In this document: one piece after another, positions 9,015 to 17,751 of the stretch
Position numbering within the stretch: the first letter of the stretch is position 1
Layout of the letters: every line of letters begins with the position of its first letter
Source of the DNA: Micromonospora kangleipakensis
Lineage (GTDB): Bacteria > Actinomycetota > Actinomycetes > Mycobacteriales > Micromonosporaceae
DNA: 64,000 nt
NCBI RefSeq assembly: GCF_004217615.1
Contig: NZ_SHLD01000001.1
Location: forward strand, 6,696,001-6,760,000
Reading direction: 5' to 3'
The notes under the pieces: model-generated
The model's input: only the letters and a program-made list of their open reading frames with translations
Told to the model about the DNA's origin: nothing
Databases searched by the model: none
Translations under genes and position numbers: made by a program

Positions 9015-9538
9015 CAGCCCTTGCCCGGGTGCAGCGTGCCGCACTTGTCGCAGGTACGCGCCTGCTCGTCGGCGTAGAACGCCTGGAACACCGGGGGCAG
9101 GTCGGCGGCGATGTCGCGGACCTGGAGCTCCACCTCGTGCACCTGGTGCCCGCACTCCGGGCAGTACCACCGGAACTTCTCCAGCGTGCCCTCCTCGCGG
9201 ACCCGCTCGACCACCACGCCGATCGAGCCGGCCTCGGGCCGCTGCGGCGAGTGCGGGGTGTTGCGCGGCAGCATCCACATCTGACCCTCGCGCACATGCA
9301 CCGTACGCGGCCCCTCCGAGGTCATCAGGTTGATGTGCATGTTGCCCTTGACCTGGTAGAAGAACTCCTCGTACGGGTCGACGTGGAAGTCGGTGCGCTG
9401 GTTCGGCCCACCGACCACCATCACGATGAAGTCGTCCCCGCCGGGGAACATCTCCTTGTTCCCCACCGGCGGCTTCAGCAGGTGCTGGTTCTCCGCGATC
9501 CAGCCGGGAAAGCTGAACGGTTCGGCGATCTCACTCAC
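9014..9538 (-). CDS. nbaC: 3-hydroxyanthranilate 3,4-dioxygenase
   Basis: 174-aa cupin dioxygenase that opens 3-hydroxyanthranilate to 2-amino-3-carboxymuconate semialdehyde with Fe(II). Seen: [17 protein letters not shown] (His and Glu iron ligands), LPRNTPHSP (second His), and the C-terminal rubredoxin-like pair CPECG and CDKCG that marks the short bacterial subgroup. GTG at 9538 with AGGAGG seven bases upstream; this start overlaps the upstream stop by 4 bp (GTGA). The ORF reads open further upstream but only as out-of-frame coding of the neighbour. Confidence 0.93.
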   Translation of the reverse strand: MSEIAEPFSFPGWIAENQHLLKPPVGNKEMFPGGDDFIVMVVGGPNQRTDFHVDPYEEFFYQVKGNMHINLMTSEGPRTVHVREGQMWMLPRNTPHSPQRPEAGSIGVVVERVREEGTLEKFRWYCPECGHQVHEVELQVRDIAADLPPVFQAFYADEQARTCDKCGTLHPGKG

Positions 9539-9963
9539 GACTGACCTCCTTGGGGGAGCAGGGCGACGGCTTGCATCTCGATCAGCAGGTGCGGATGCGG
9601 CAACTGGTGCACCGCCACCGTCGTCCGGGTCGGCCCGGTGGCGTCGAAGAACTCCGCCCACACCTCGTTGTACCCACCGAAGTCGTTCATGTTGACCAGG
9701 TAGCTGGTGACCTGGACGAGGTCGGACAGCTCGGCGCCGACCGACCGGAGCAGGTCCCCGATGTTCTCGATGACGGCCCGGGTCTGCACCCGGATGTCGA
9801 GGTCCGTCGTCCCGAACTCGTCCACGGAGACGCCGGCGAAGGTGTTGTCCGGCCGCCGCGACGACGTACCGGAGACGAAGACGAAGCCGCCCGCGACCTT
9901 GACGTGCGGGAACGCCCCGCGCGGCACGGCCTTCCCGGCGACGACCCGGGCGCCCGCGGTCAT
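9535..9963 (-). CDS. RidA-family 2-aminomuconate deaminase
   Basis: 142 aa, RidA/YjgF superfamily, the length of the AmnD/NbzE-type 2-aminomuconate deaminases that convert 2-aminomuconate to 4-oxalocrotonate. Seen: [34 protein letters not shown] and the C-terminal [11 protein letters not shown] with the family's Glu. ATG at 9963, overlapping the decarboxylase stop by 4 bp. Placement between the oxalocrotonate decarboxylase and the dioxygenase favours the pathway role over a generic enamine deaminase. Confidence 0.9.
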   Translation of the reverse strand: MTAGARVVAGKAVPRGAFPHVKVAGGFVFVSGTSSRRPDNTFAGVSVDEFGTTDLDIRVQTRAVIENIGDLLRSVGAELSDLVQVTSYLVNMNDFGGYNEVWAEFFDATGPTRTTVAVHQLPHPHLLIEMQAVALLPQGGQS

Positions 9964-10733
9964 GACGCGGCCCGCAGCGACGCGGTGCCGAGCTTCTCCA
10001 CCACGGCCCGGACGTGGGCGCCCGGACGCAGCGGCACGGCGGCCGTGGCGGCGCCGGCGAGGAAGACCCAGCCCTCGCGGAGGCGGACGCCGTGCCGCCC
10101 GGCCAGCCGGATGCCCTCGTCCAGCGCCCGGCGCGGGTCGCCGAGGATCGCCGCGGTGGAGCCGACCTGCGCGACCCGCCCGTCGATCTCCAGCAGCACG
10201 CCGAGGTTGTCCAGCCCGTCCGGCACCGGCGACCACGGCCCGACCACGAACGCGGCAGCCGAGGTGTTGTCCGCGATCACGTCCGGCAGGGAGAAGGTGA
10301 AGTTGGCGTACCGGGAGTCGATCAGCTCGATCGCCGGGGCGACCGCGCGAACGGCGTCGGTGAAGGAGCCGAGCGGCTCACCCGGCTCGGGCAGGCGGTC
10401 CAGCAGGAACGCGACCTCCGGCTCGACCCGGGGGTGGATGAAGTCACCGGCGTCGACCGTGCCGCCGTCCGGGACCCGCATCACGTCGGTGAGCCGGCCC
10501 CAGATCACCTCGTCCACGCCCATCTGGGCCATCTTCGCCTTGCTGGTCAGCCCCATCTTCAGCCCGACCAGCCGCTCCCCCCGGTCCAGGCGGCGCTGGA
10601 CCAGCGCGGTCTGCACCGCGTACGCCCCGTCGACGTCGAGGCCGGTCTCGGCGGCGAGCTGCGGGATCGCGGTGGCCGTGTCGGCCGCCGTGCCGAGCTG
10701 CTCGGCGATGCCCGCCGTGTCGATGCCGATCAC
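9960..10733 (-). CDS. dmpH: 4-oxalocrotonate (2-oxo-3-hexenedioate) decarboxylase
   Basis: 257 aa, fumarylacetoacetate-hydrolase-like family. Closer to NahK/XylI/DmpH than to the paralogous hydratase of this operon: it has [28 protein letters not shown] and [17 protein letters not shown]. It decarboxylates 4-oxalocrotonate to 2-hydroxypenta-2,4-dienoate (2-oxopent-4-enoate), in many organisms in complex with the hydratase. GTG start at 10733 with AAGGTGG upstream. A 55-bp gap to the aldolase gene carries a stop-anchored GAGCG-type repeat. Confidence 0.88.
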   Translation of the reverse strand: MIGIDTAGIAEQLGTAADTATAIPQLAAETGLDVDGAYAVQTALVQRRLDRGERLVGLKMGLTSKAKMAQMGVDEVIWGRLTDVMRVPDGGTVDAGDFIHPRVEPEVAFLLDRLPEPGEPLGSFTDAVRAVAPAIELIDSRYANFTFSLPDVIADNTSAAAFVVGPWSPVPDGLDNLGVLLEIDGRVAQVGSTAAILGDPRRALDEGIRLAGRHGVRLREGWVFLAGAATAAVPLRPGAHVRAVVEKLGTASLRAAS

Positions 10734-10788
10734 AGCGCCACCTTCGTTCGCGACTGCGGGGCTCGCAAACCCGGCTCACTCCTCGCGC

Positions 10789-11862
10789 TCACGAGACCTC
10801 CTCCTGCCCGCGCCGACCGGCGAGGTCGAGCGCCACGTCCACGATCATGTCCTCCTGGCCGCCGACCATCCGGCGCCGGCCCAGCTCGACGAGGATCGAG
10901 CGGACGTCCACGCCGTACTTCGCGGAGGCGCGTTCGGCGTGCCGGAGGAAGCTGGAGTAGACGCCCGCGTACCCGAGGGAGAGCGTCTCCCGGTCGACCT
11001 GGACGGGCCGGTCCTGCAACGGGCGGACGACGTCGTCGGCCGCGTCCATCAGCGCGAAGACGTCGCAGCCGTGCTTCCAGCCATGCAGCTCGGCGACCGC
11101 GACGAAGACCTCCAGCGGCGCGTTGCCCGCGCCGGCGCCCTGCCCGGCCAGGGATGCGTCCACCCGGACCGTCCGGCCGTGCGGGGCGTCCACGCCGGCC
11201 GGGCCGGCGCCGAGGATGCGGCCGTGCTCGACCGCGACCACGCTGTTGGCCACACCGAGCGACAGGTTGTGGTGGGCGTGGATGCCGATCTGCGTCTCCG
11301 GTTCGAGGACCTGCCGGTACGCGTCGACCCGCTCGGCCACGTCGGACATCAGCAACCGGCCGCCGGAGTCGGTGACGTAGACGCAGTGCGCCCCGTACGA
11401 CTCCATCAGCTTGGCCTGGGCGGCCAGCCCGGCCGGGTCGTTCATGTGCGACATCATCAGGAACCCGGAGACGTCCATGCCGTTCTCCCGGGCCCAGGAG
11501 ATGTGCTGGGCGGAGATGTCCGCCTCGGTGCAGTGGGTGGCGATCCGGACGCTGGTCACCCCGAGCGCCTTCGCCGCCTTCAGGTCGGCGATGGTGCCGA
11601 TGCCGGGCAGCAGCAGGGTGGTGAGCTTCGCGCCGGTCATCACCTCGGCGGCGGCGGAGATCCAGTCGGCGTCGCTGGCCGCGCCGTGGCCGTAGTTGAC
11701 GCTGGAGCCGGCCAGGCCGTCACCGTGCGCCACCTCGATCGCGGCCACCCCGGCCGCGTCCAGCGCGGCGGCGATGGTGCGGACCTGGTCGACGGTGTAG
11801 CGGTGGGCGATGGCGTGCATGCCGTCCCGCAGCGTCACGTCCTGGATGTACAGGTCGGTCAT
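10789..11862 (-). CDS. dmpG: 4-hydroxy-2-oxovalerate aldolase
   Basis: 357 aa, DRE-TIM metallolyase (DmpG/BphI/HsaF). It cleaves 4-hydroxy-2-oxopentanoate to pyruvate and acetaldehyde and channels the aldehyde to its dehydrogenase partner. Seen: [14 protein letters not shown] (metal and catalytic Arg-Asp), [22 protein letters not shown] (metal His-x-His), and a communicating C-terminal domain. The start ATG at 11862 overlaps the acetaldehyde dehydrogenase stop by 4 bp, which fits a stoichiometric complex. Confidence 0.95.
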   Translation of the reverse strand: MTDLYIQDVTLRDGMHAIAHRYTVDQVRTIAAALDAAGVAAIEVAHGDGLAGSSVNYGHGAASDADWISAAAEVMTGAKLTTLLLPGIGTIADLKAAKALGVTSVRIATHCTEADISAQHISWARENGMDVSGFLMMSHMNDPAGLAAQAKLMESYGAHCVYVTDSGGRLLMSDVAERVDAYRQVLEPETQIGIHAHHNLSLGVANSVVAVEHGRILGAGPAGVDAPHGRTVRVDASLAGQGAGAGNAPLEVFVAVAELHGWKHGCDVFALMDAADDVVRPLQDRPVQVDRETLSLGYAGVYSSFLRHAERASAKYGVDVRSILVELGRRRMVGGQEDMIVDVALDLAGRRGQEEVS

Positions 11863-12797
11863 GCCGCCACCTCCGCGCTGCTCGCCCGCCGGGCCACCAG
11901 CCGCTCCGCGGTGCGCAGCGCGGCCGAGGTCATGATGTCCAGGTTCCCGGCGTACGCGGGCAGGTAGTGCCCGGCCCCGGAGACCTCCAGGAAGACCGAG
12001 ACCTGGAGTCCGGTGAGGTGCCGCCCCAGCGACGGCACGTACGTGTCGACCCGGTCGAACTGCACGTCCTGCTTGAGCCGGTAGCCGGGGACGTACTCCT
12101 GCACGGTCTTCACCATGTCGGCGATCGAGGCGGCGATCGCGTCGCGGTCGGCGTCGGCGTCCGGGCAGAGGCAGTAGACGGTGTCCCGCATCAGCAGCGG
12201 CGGGTCGGCCGGGTTCAGCACGATGATCGCCTTGCCGCGTTCCGCGCCGCCGACCACCTCGATCGCCCGGGCGGTGGTCTCGGTGAACTCGTCGATGTTG
12301 GCCCGGGTGCCCGGGCCGGCCGACTTCGAGGCGATCGAGGCGACGATCTCCCCGTACGCGACCCGGGTGACCCGGCCGACGGCGGCGACGATCGGCACGG
12401 TCGCCTGGCCGCCGCAGGTCACCATGTTGACGTTCGTCTCGTGCAGGTGCTCGTCGAGGTTGACCGGCGGCACCACGTACGGGCCGATGGCGGCCGGGGT
12501 CAGGTCGACCACGGTCCGGCCGTGCGCCCGCAGCACCGCGTCGTTGTGCCGGTGCGCGCCGGCCGAGGTGGCGTCGAAGACCAGCTCGACGTCGGCGAAC
12601 TCGGGCAGCGCGACGAGGCCGTCCACGCCCTCGGCGGTGGTGGCCACGCCGAGCCGGCGGGCCCGGGCCAGGCCGTCGGAGTCCGGGTCGATGCCGGCCA
12701 TCGCCACCATGCGCAGGCTGTCGCTCAGCCGGAGCACCTTGATCATCAGATCGGTCCCGATGTTGCCGGAGCCGATCACCGCCACCCCGACAGTCAC
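11859..12797 (-). CDS. dmpF: Acetaldehyde dehydrogenase (acylating)
   Basis: 312 aa, DmpF/MhpF/HsaG family. It oxidises acetaldehyde with NAD+ and CoA to acetyl-CoA. Rossmann motif [12 protein letters not shown] at residues 6-17, catalytic cysteine in [14 protein letters not shown]. The GTG at 12797 has GAGGAGG just upstream; the ORF upstream of it is the neighbouring hydratase read in another frame. It overlaps the hydratase stop by 4 bp and the aldolase start by 4 bp. Confidence 0.95.
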   Translation of the reverse strand: MTVGVAVIGSGNIGTDLMIKVLRLSDSLRMVAMAGIDPDSDGLARARRLGVATTAEGVDGLVALPEFADVELVFDATSAGAHRHNDAVLRAHGRTVVDLTPAAIGPYVVPPVNLDEHLHETNVNMVTCGGQATVPIVAAVGRVTRVAYGEIVASIASKSAGPGTRANIDEFTETTARAIEVVGGAERGKAIIVLNPADPPLLMRDTVYCLCPDADADRDAIAASIADMVKTVQEYVPGYRLKQDVQFDRVDTYVPSLGRHLTGLQVSVFLEVSGAGHYLPAYAGNLDIMTSAALRTAERLVARRASSAEVAA

Positions 12798-13594
12798 GCC
12801 GCCTCCTCGGACGAAGAGAAAAAGGTCCGCACCGAGCCGAGCCCGGAGATCCGCGCCTCGTACGCCGCGCCGGGCGTCACCGGCACCATCGGGCCGAGCG
12901 CCCCGGAGAGCACCACGTCCCCGGCGCGCAGCGGGTCGCCGGCGCGGGCCATGGTGCCGGCCAGCCACTCCAGCGCGTGCAGCGGGTTGCCGAGGCAGGC
13001 CGCCCCGGCGCCGACCGAGACCGGCTCCCCGGCGTGCTCCAGGACCATCCCGCAGAGCCGCAGGTCCACGTCGGCGAGCCGGCGCGGCGTCGTACCGAGC
13101 ACGAAGAGCCCGCTGGAGGCGTTGTCGGCCACGGTGTCCACGATGGAGATGTCCCAGCCGGCGATCCGCGAGTCAACGATCTCGATGGCCGGCAGCACGT
13201 GGTCGACGGCCCGGATCAGGTCGACGGTGGTGACCCGCTCGTCGGGCAGGTCCGCGCCGAGCACGAAGGCGATCTCCGCCTCCACCCGGGGCTGGAGCAG
13301 CCGGTCGATCGCGACCTCGACGCCGTCGCCGACCGCCATGACGTCGGTGAGCACGCCGAAGTCCGGTTGGTAGACCCCGAAGTTCTCCTGCACCGCCCGG
13401 GAGGTCAGCCCGATCTTCGCGCCCACCCGGCGCTCGCCCCGGTCCCACCGGGCCTGGGCCTGGAGCTGCTGCACCTGGTACGCCGACTCGACGTCCCCCT
13501 CGGGCAGCAGCCGCCCGCGCAGCGGCGGGCAGGGCTTCCCGCTCTCCCGGGCCTCGGTCAGTTCCCGGGCGGCGGCTTCGATGTCAACGGTCAT
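12794..13594 (-). CDS. mhpD: 2-keto-4-pentenoate hydratase
   Basis: 266 aa, MhpD/DmpE type. It hydrates 2-hydroxypenta-2,4-dienoate to 4-hydroxy-2-oxovalerate. Seen: [58 protein letters not shown], and the C-terminal [11 protein letters not shown], all matching MhpD rather than the decarboxylase paralogue. The start ATG at 13594 ([10 protein letters not shown]) is preferred. An ATG at 13630 would overlap the previous stop by 4 bp, but its extra residues MSERSERS are encoded by a dispersed GAGCGAGCG repeat. Confidence 0.9.
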   Translation of the reverse strand: MTVDIEAAARELTEARESGKPCPPLRGRLLPEGDVESAYQVQQLQAQARWDRGERRVGAKIGLTSRAVQENFGVYQPDFGVLTDVMAVGDGVEVAIDRLLQPRVEAEIAFVLGADLPDERVTTVDLIRAVDHVLPAIEIVDSRIAGWDISIVDTVADNASSGLFVLGTTPRRLADVDLRLCGMVLEHAGEPVSVGAGAACLGNPLHALEWLAGTMARAGDPLRAGDVVLSGALGPMVPVTPGAAYEARISGLGSVRTFFSSSEEAA

Positions 13595-13605
13595 GCTCTG
13601 CCTGA

Positions 13606-13630
13606 CGCTTCGCTCGCTGCGCTCGCTCAT
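13606..13630 (-). repeat. Stop-anchored GAGCGAGCG-type short repeat
   Basis: On the minus strand it starts at the TGA of the upstream dehydrogenase gene and reads TGAGCGAGCGCAGCGAGCGA, forming the gap before mhpD. Related copies begin at the stop codons near 34401 (after cobT), 16459 (kynureninase/KMO junction) and 10791 (after the aldolase gene). Confidence 0.6.
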
Positions 13631-15132
13631 GACAAGTCCACGCAGACGTTGGTGAGTTCGGAGTAGAAATCCAGGGAGTGCACGCCGCCCTCCCGGCCGA
13701 TGCCGGAGGCCTTCACCCCGCCGAACGGGGTGCGCAGGTCACGCAGGAACCAGGTGTTCACCCAGACGATGCCGGCGTCGAGCCGGGACCCGGCCCGGTG
13801 CGCCCGGCCCACATCCCGGGTCCAGACCGTCGCGGCCAGGCCGTACTCGGTGCCGTTCGCCAGGGCGTACGCCTCGTCCTCGGTGTCGAAGGGGGCGACG
13901 TGCACGACCGGGCCGAAGATCTCCTCCCGGTTGGTCCGGGCGTCCGGGCCCAGCCCGGTCAGCACGGTCGGCTGCACGTACGCGCCGCCGTCGCGGGCGT
14001 CGCCGAAGCCGGGCACCCCGCCGCCGGCCAGCACCTCGGCGCCCTCGGCGCGGGCCAGGTCGTAGTGGCCGAGCACCTTGTCCCGGTGGGTGTGCGAGAT
14101 CAGCGGCATGTTCACCGTGGCCTCGTCGGCCGGCCAGCCGTACGCCAACTCGTCGGCCCGCTTGGCCAGCCGGGCGGTGAACTCCTCGAAGACCGGGCGC
14201 TGCACGTAGATCCGCTCGGTGCAGAGGCAGACCTGCCCGCCGTTGGTGAAGCTGGACCGGACCGAGCCGGCCACCGCCGCCTCCAGGTCGGCGTCGGCGA
14301 AGACCAGCCCGGCGTTCTTGCCGCCCAACTCGAAGCTGACCGCCTTCACCCCGTCCGCGGCGGCGCGCATGATGGCGCTGCCGGTGGCGGACTCGCCCGT
14401 GAAGGTGATCGCGTCGACGCCCGGGTGCCGGGTGAGGAACTCCCCGGCCGAGTCCGGACCGAATCCGTGCACCAGGTTGAACACCCCGTCGGGTACGCCG
14501 GCGGCGGCCATCACCTCGGCCAGCAGCGTCGCCGAGGCCGGGGTCTCCTCGCTGGGCTTGACCACCACGGCGTTGCCGCAGGCCAGCGCCGGGGCGACCT
14601 TCCAGGTCAGCAGCAGCAGCGGCAGGTTCCACGGCACGATGATCGCGACCACGCCGACCGGCTTGCGGACGGCGTAGTTGAGCGCCCGGCCGCCGGTCGC
14701 GGTGACCGTGGTGAACGACTCGGTCGGGGCGGTCGCCACGATCTCCGCGAACGCGCGGAAGTTCGCCGCGCCGCGCGGGATGTCCAGCGTCCGGGCCTGC
14801 GAGATGGCCTTGCCGGTGTCGGCGACCTCGGCGGCGACCAGGTCGTCGAAGCGGCGTTCCAGCTCGTCGGCGACCCGGCGCAGCACCTCGGCGCGCTCCC
14901 GCTCCCCCATCCGGCCCCACGGCCCCCGCAGCGCGGCGCGGGCGGCGGCCACCGCGTCGTCCACGGTGGACGCGTCCGCCTCGGCCACCTCGAAGACCGG
15001 CTCGCCGGTGACCGGGCTGCGCTTGGTGAACCGGCGCCCGGCGGCGACGAACTCGCCGCCGACGAAGTTGCGCAGCAGGCCCGGCCCGTCCGGCGCGTGC
15101 CCGGCCATCAGTCGGGGATCCCAGAGCGTCAT
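13627..15132 (-). CDS. 2-aminomuconate (2-hydroxymuconate) semialdehyde dehydrogenase
   Basis: 501 aa, aldehyde dehydrogenase superfamily, closest in style to 2-hydroxymuconic semialdehyde dehydrogenases (DmpC/XylG/AmnC). In this operon it should oxidise 2-aminomuconate 6-semialdehyde to 2-aminomuconate with NAD+. Seen: IIVPWNLPLLLLTWK, ITFTGESATGSAIM, FELGGKNAGLVFADAD (general-base Glu) and NGGQVCLCTERIYV (catalytic Cys). The ATG at 15132 overlaps the KMO stop by 4 bp. Substrate assignment is by context. Confidence 0.9.
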   Translation of the reverse strand: MTLWDPRLMAGHAPDGPGLLRNFVGGEFVAAGRRFTKRSPVTGEPVFEVAEADASTVDDAVAAARAALRGPWGRMGERERAEVLRRVADELERRFDDLVAAEVADTGKAISQARTLDIPRGAANFRAFAEIVATAPTESFTTVTATGGRALNYAVRKPVGVVAIIVPWNLPLLLLTWKVAPALACGNAVVVKPSEETPASATLLAEVMAAAGVPDGVFNLVHGFGPDSAGEFLTRHPGVDAITFTGESATGSAIMRAAADGVKAVSFELGGKNAGLVFADADLEAAVAGSVRSSFTNGGQVCLCTERIYVQRPVFEEFTARLAKRADELAYGWPADEATVNMPLISHTHRDKVLGHYDLARAEGAEVLAGGGVPGFGDARDGGAYVQPTVLTGLGPDARTNREEIFGPVVHVAPFDTEDEAYALANGTEYGLAATVWTRDVGRAHRAGSRLDAGIVWVNTWFLRDLRTPFGGVKASGIGREGGVHSLDFYSELTNVCVDLS

Positions 15133-16460
15133 CCGCGCCTCCCTCGGCCGATCGCGGCCAGCCCGCCGGCCAGCAGCGCCACCGCGCCGGCCGCCACCGC
15201 CCCCAGCACCTGGTACTGCCGGCGCACCCGGCGGCGCACCTGGGCGTACGGGGTGGTGGAGAAGGAGACCAGCTCGTACTGCGAAACGTACCGGCCGGGC
15301 AGGGCCCGTTCCAGTGCGTGTTCGACGCGCTTGCGGGTCTGGAAGACCGGCGAGGCGACCTTGTCCCGCATCTCCACGAAGTTGGCCAGCGCCATCCGGG
15401 CGATCGCCTCCGCGTTCTCCTGCCGGCGCTGCTGGAACAGCGGCAGCGCCGCCGACCACTCGTCGCCGCACTCGTCCAGGCAGCGGTCCAGCTCCACCAC
15501 GTCCTCGAACGCGCAGTTCGCACCCTGGCCGTAGAACGGCACGATGGCGTGCGCCGCGTCGCCGACCAGCCCCACCTTCCCGTCCACCTGCCAGGGCGCG
15601 CAGCGGACCGTGCCGAGCATGCCGACCGGGTTGTGCTGGTAGTCGTCGACCAGGTTCGGGGCGAGCGGGACCAGGTCCGGGTAGTGCTTCGCGAAGTGCT
15701 GCTCGATCGCAGCCGGGCTGCCCAGCGAGGCGAAGCTCGCGGTGCCGTGGGTGGGCCAGAAGAGCGTGCAGGTGAACGACCGGTCCGGGTTGGGCAGCGC
15801 GATCATCATCGAGGTGCCGCGCGGCCAGATGTGCAGCGCCCCCGGGTCCAGGGCGAAGTCGCCGCCGAGCGGCGGGATGGTGAGTTCCTTGTAGCCGTAG
15901 TCGAGGAAGTCGAGGCTCTCGGTCAGCACCCCGTACCCGAGGAGCTGCCCGCGCACCGCGGAGCCGGCGCCGTCGGCGCCCAGGACGACCGCCGCGGCCG
16001 TGGTGACCTTGCCCTGCGGGGTCTCGAAGGTCATCTCGCCGCTGGCCGGGTCGAGGCCGACCAGCCGGTGGTCGAAGGCGATCCGCACCCCGGGCAGTGC
16101 GCCGGCGGCGGTGAGCAGGGCGTTGTTCAGCGCGCCCCGGCTGATCGAGTTGATCGCCCGGTCGCCGGAGACGCTGTACGACTGGAACTGCGCCTCCCCC
16201 TCCACCGGGTGGATCATCCGGCCGCGCATCGGCAGCGCGTCCGCCATCACCTGCTCGGCCAGCCCGATCCGGCGCAGCGCGTCGAGGCCGCGCTCGGAGA
16301 GCGCCAGGTTGATCGAGCGGCCCCGTTCGACCGTCCCGGTACGCGGGTCCGGCCGCCGCTCGTAGAGCGCCACCGGGTAGCCGCGCCGGGCCAGGAAGCA
16401 GGCCAGCAGGCAGCCGGCCAGCCCAGCCCCGACCACCGCGATCTCCTCGCGCTCGCTCAC
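15129..16460 (-). CDS. kmo: Kynurenine 3-monooxygenase with C-terminal membrane anchor
   Basis: 443-aa FAD-dependent hydroxylase converting kynurenine to 3-hydroxykynurenine. N-terminal Rossmann GAGLAGCLLACFLARRG, GRSINLALSERG, FAD-binding GLVGDAAHAIVPFYGQGA and NCAFEDV. After the catalytic domain comes a hydrophobic segment, about residues 417-437 (VLGAVAAGAVALLAGGLAAI), flanked by Arg-rich sequence (RRRVRRQ before, GRGRRG after), so the enzyme is probably tail-anchored to the inner membrane face. GTG at 16460, overlapping the kynureninase stop by 4 bp. Confidence 0.94.
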   Translation of the reverse strand: MSEREEIAVVGAGLAGCLLACFLARRGYPVALYERRPDPRTGTVERGRSINLALSERGLDALRRIGLAEQVMADALPMRGRMIHPVEGEAQFQSYSVSGDRAINSISRGALNNALLTAAGALPGVRIAFDHRLVGLDPASGEMTFETPQGKVTTAAAVVLGADGAGSAVRGQLLGYGVLTESLDFLDYGYKELTIPPLGGDFALDPGALHIWPRGTSMMIALPNPDRSFTCTLFWPTHGTASFASLGSPAAIEQHFAKHYPDLVPLAPNLVDDYQHNPVGMLGTVRCAPWQVDGKVGLVGDAAHAIVPFYGQGANCAFEDVVELDRCLDECGDEWSAALPLFQQRRQENAEAIARMALANFVEMRDKVASPVFQTRKRVEHALERALPGRYVSQYELVSFSTTPYAQVRRRVRRQYQVLGAVAAGAVALLAGGLAAIGRGRRG

Positions 16461-17737
16461 CGGTTCACCTCCGAAACGGTCGCGGCCAGCGCGTCGGCGA
16501 CCCGCCAGCAGTCGTGGTACGTCGAGTAGAGCGGCACCGGGGCGAACCGGACGATGTCCGGCTCCCGGGCGTCGGCGATCACACCGTGCTCGTGCCGCAG
16601 CCGCTTGGTCAGCTCGTTCGCGCTGCCCGTGCCGATCCGCACGGAGAGCTGGCAGCCCCGGCGGGCCGGGTCGCGCGGGGTGACCACGGTCAGCGGCCGG
16701 TCGGCGGTCACCTCGTCGAGCAGCCGCTCCAGGTAGGCGGTGAGCCGCAGGCTGCGCTCCCGCAGCGCCGGCATGCCGACGGAGTCGAAGAGCTCCAGCG
16801 AGGTGCGGACCGGCCCCATCGCGAAGATCGGCGGGTTGGAGATCTGCCACGCCTCGACGGTGGCCGGCGGCCGGGAGACCGGGGTCATCTCGAACCGGGT
16901 GGTGGCCTCGGTGCTCCACCAGCCCTCGAAGCGCGGCAGGTCGGGGTCGCCGAGGTGCCGCTCGTGGACGAAGACGCCGGCCAACGCCCCCGGCCCGGAG
17001 TTGAGGTACTTGTAGGAGCACCAGGCGGCGAAGTCGACGTCCCAGTCGTGCAGCGCCAGCGGCACGTTGCCCACCGCGTGCGCGAGGTCCCAGCCGACCA
17101 CCGCACCGGCGGCCCGGCCCGCGGCGGTGATCGCCGGGATGTCCATCAGCTCGCCGGTGAGGTAGTTGACCCCGCCGAGCAGCACCAGCGCGACCGTGTG
17201 CCCCTCGGCCGCCAGGAAGGCGGTCACGTCCTCCGTGCGCAGCGTCTCCTCGCCGGGCCGCGGCTTCAGCCGGACCACGGCGGTATCCGGGTCGAGGCCG
17301 TGGAAGCGGGCCTGGCTGCGGACCGCGTAGCTGTCCGAGGGGAAGGCGCTGTCCTCGATGACGATCCGGGTCCGCTCCCCCGCCGGCCGGTAGAAGCTCA
17401 CCATCAGCAGGTGCAGGTTGACCGTGAGGGAGTTCATCACCACGGTCTCCGCGGGCCGGGCGCCGACCAGTCGCGCGGCCGGTGCCGTCAACAGCTCGTG
17501 GTACGGCAGCCAGGGCCGCTCCGCCTCCAGGTGCCCCTCCACGCCCAGCCGGCTCCACGACTCCAGGTCGGCCAGGAGCTCGGTGCGGGTGGCCCGGGGC
17601 TGGAGGCCGAGCGAGTTGCCGGCCAGGTAGGCGACCTCGGGGTAACGGCCGCCCTCGGCCGGCGGCACGTGGAACAGGTGCCGGTGTCCGGGGTCGGCGG
17701 CGTCGAGGCGGTGCCCCTCGTTTTCCTGGGCCTTCAT
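16457..17737 (-). CDS. kynU: Kynureninase
   Basis: 426-aa PLP enzyme cleaving 3-hydroxykynurenine to 3-hydroxyanthranilate and alanine. Seen: AYLAGNSLGLQP, VMNSLTVNLHLLM, VGWDLAHAVGNVPL (PLP Asp) and AAWCSYKYLNSGPG (Schiff-base Lys), then EAWQISNPPIFAM. I chose the ATG at 17737, 14 bp after the dioxygenase stop and preceded by GGGAAG. A GTG at 17755 overlapping that stop (GTGA) is a credible alternative, since most junctions in this operon use such overlaps. Confidence 0.95.
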   Translation of the reverse strand: MKAQENEGHRLDAADPGHRHLFHVPPAEGGRYPEVAYLAGNSLGLQPRATRTELLADLESWSRLGVEGHLEAERPWLPYHELLTAPAARLVGARPAETVVMNSLTVNLHLLMVSFYRPAGERTRIVIEDSAFPSDSYAVRSQARFHGLDPDTAVVRLKPRPGEETLRTEDVTAFLAAEGHTVALVLLGGVNYLTGELMDIPAITAAGRAAGAVVGWDLAHAVGNVPLALHDWDVDFAAWCSYKYLNSGPGALAGVFVHERHLGDPDLPRFEGWWSTEATTRFEMTPVSRPPATVEAWQISNPPIFAMGPVRTSLELFDSVGMPALRERSLRLTAYLERLLDEVTADRPLTVVTPRDPARRGCQLSVRIGTGSANELTKRLRHEHGVIADAREPDIVRFAPVPLYSTYHDCWRVADALAATVSEVNR

Positions 17738-17751
17738 TTCTCGCTTCCCAC

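Noticed and set aside
9550..11967. 805-codon plus-strand frame over the aldolase/decarboxylase genes
   Set aside because: Antisense to four well-recognised catabolic genes; His/Arg/Gly-rich nonsense.
13595..13630. Longer mhpD starting at 13630 (MSERSER...)
   Set aside because: The added residues are encoded by a dispersed stop-anchored repeat; the ATG at 13594 starts the family-like sequence. Kept as an alternative only.
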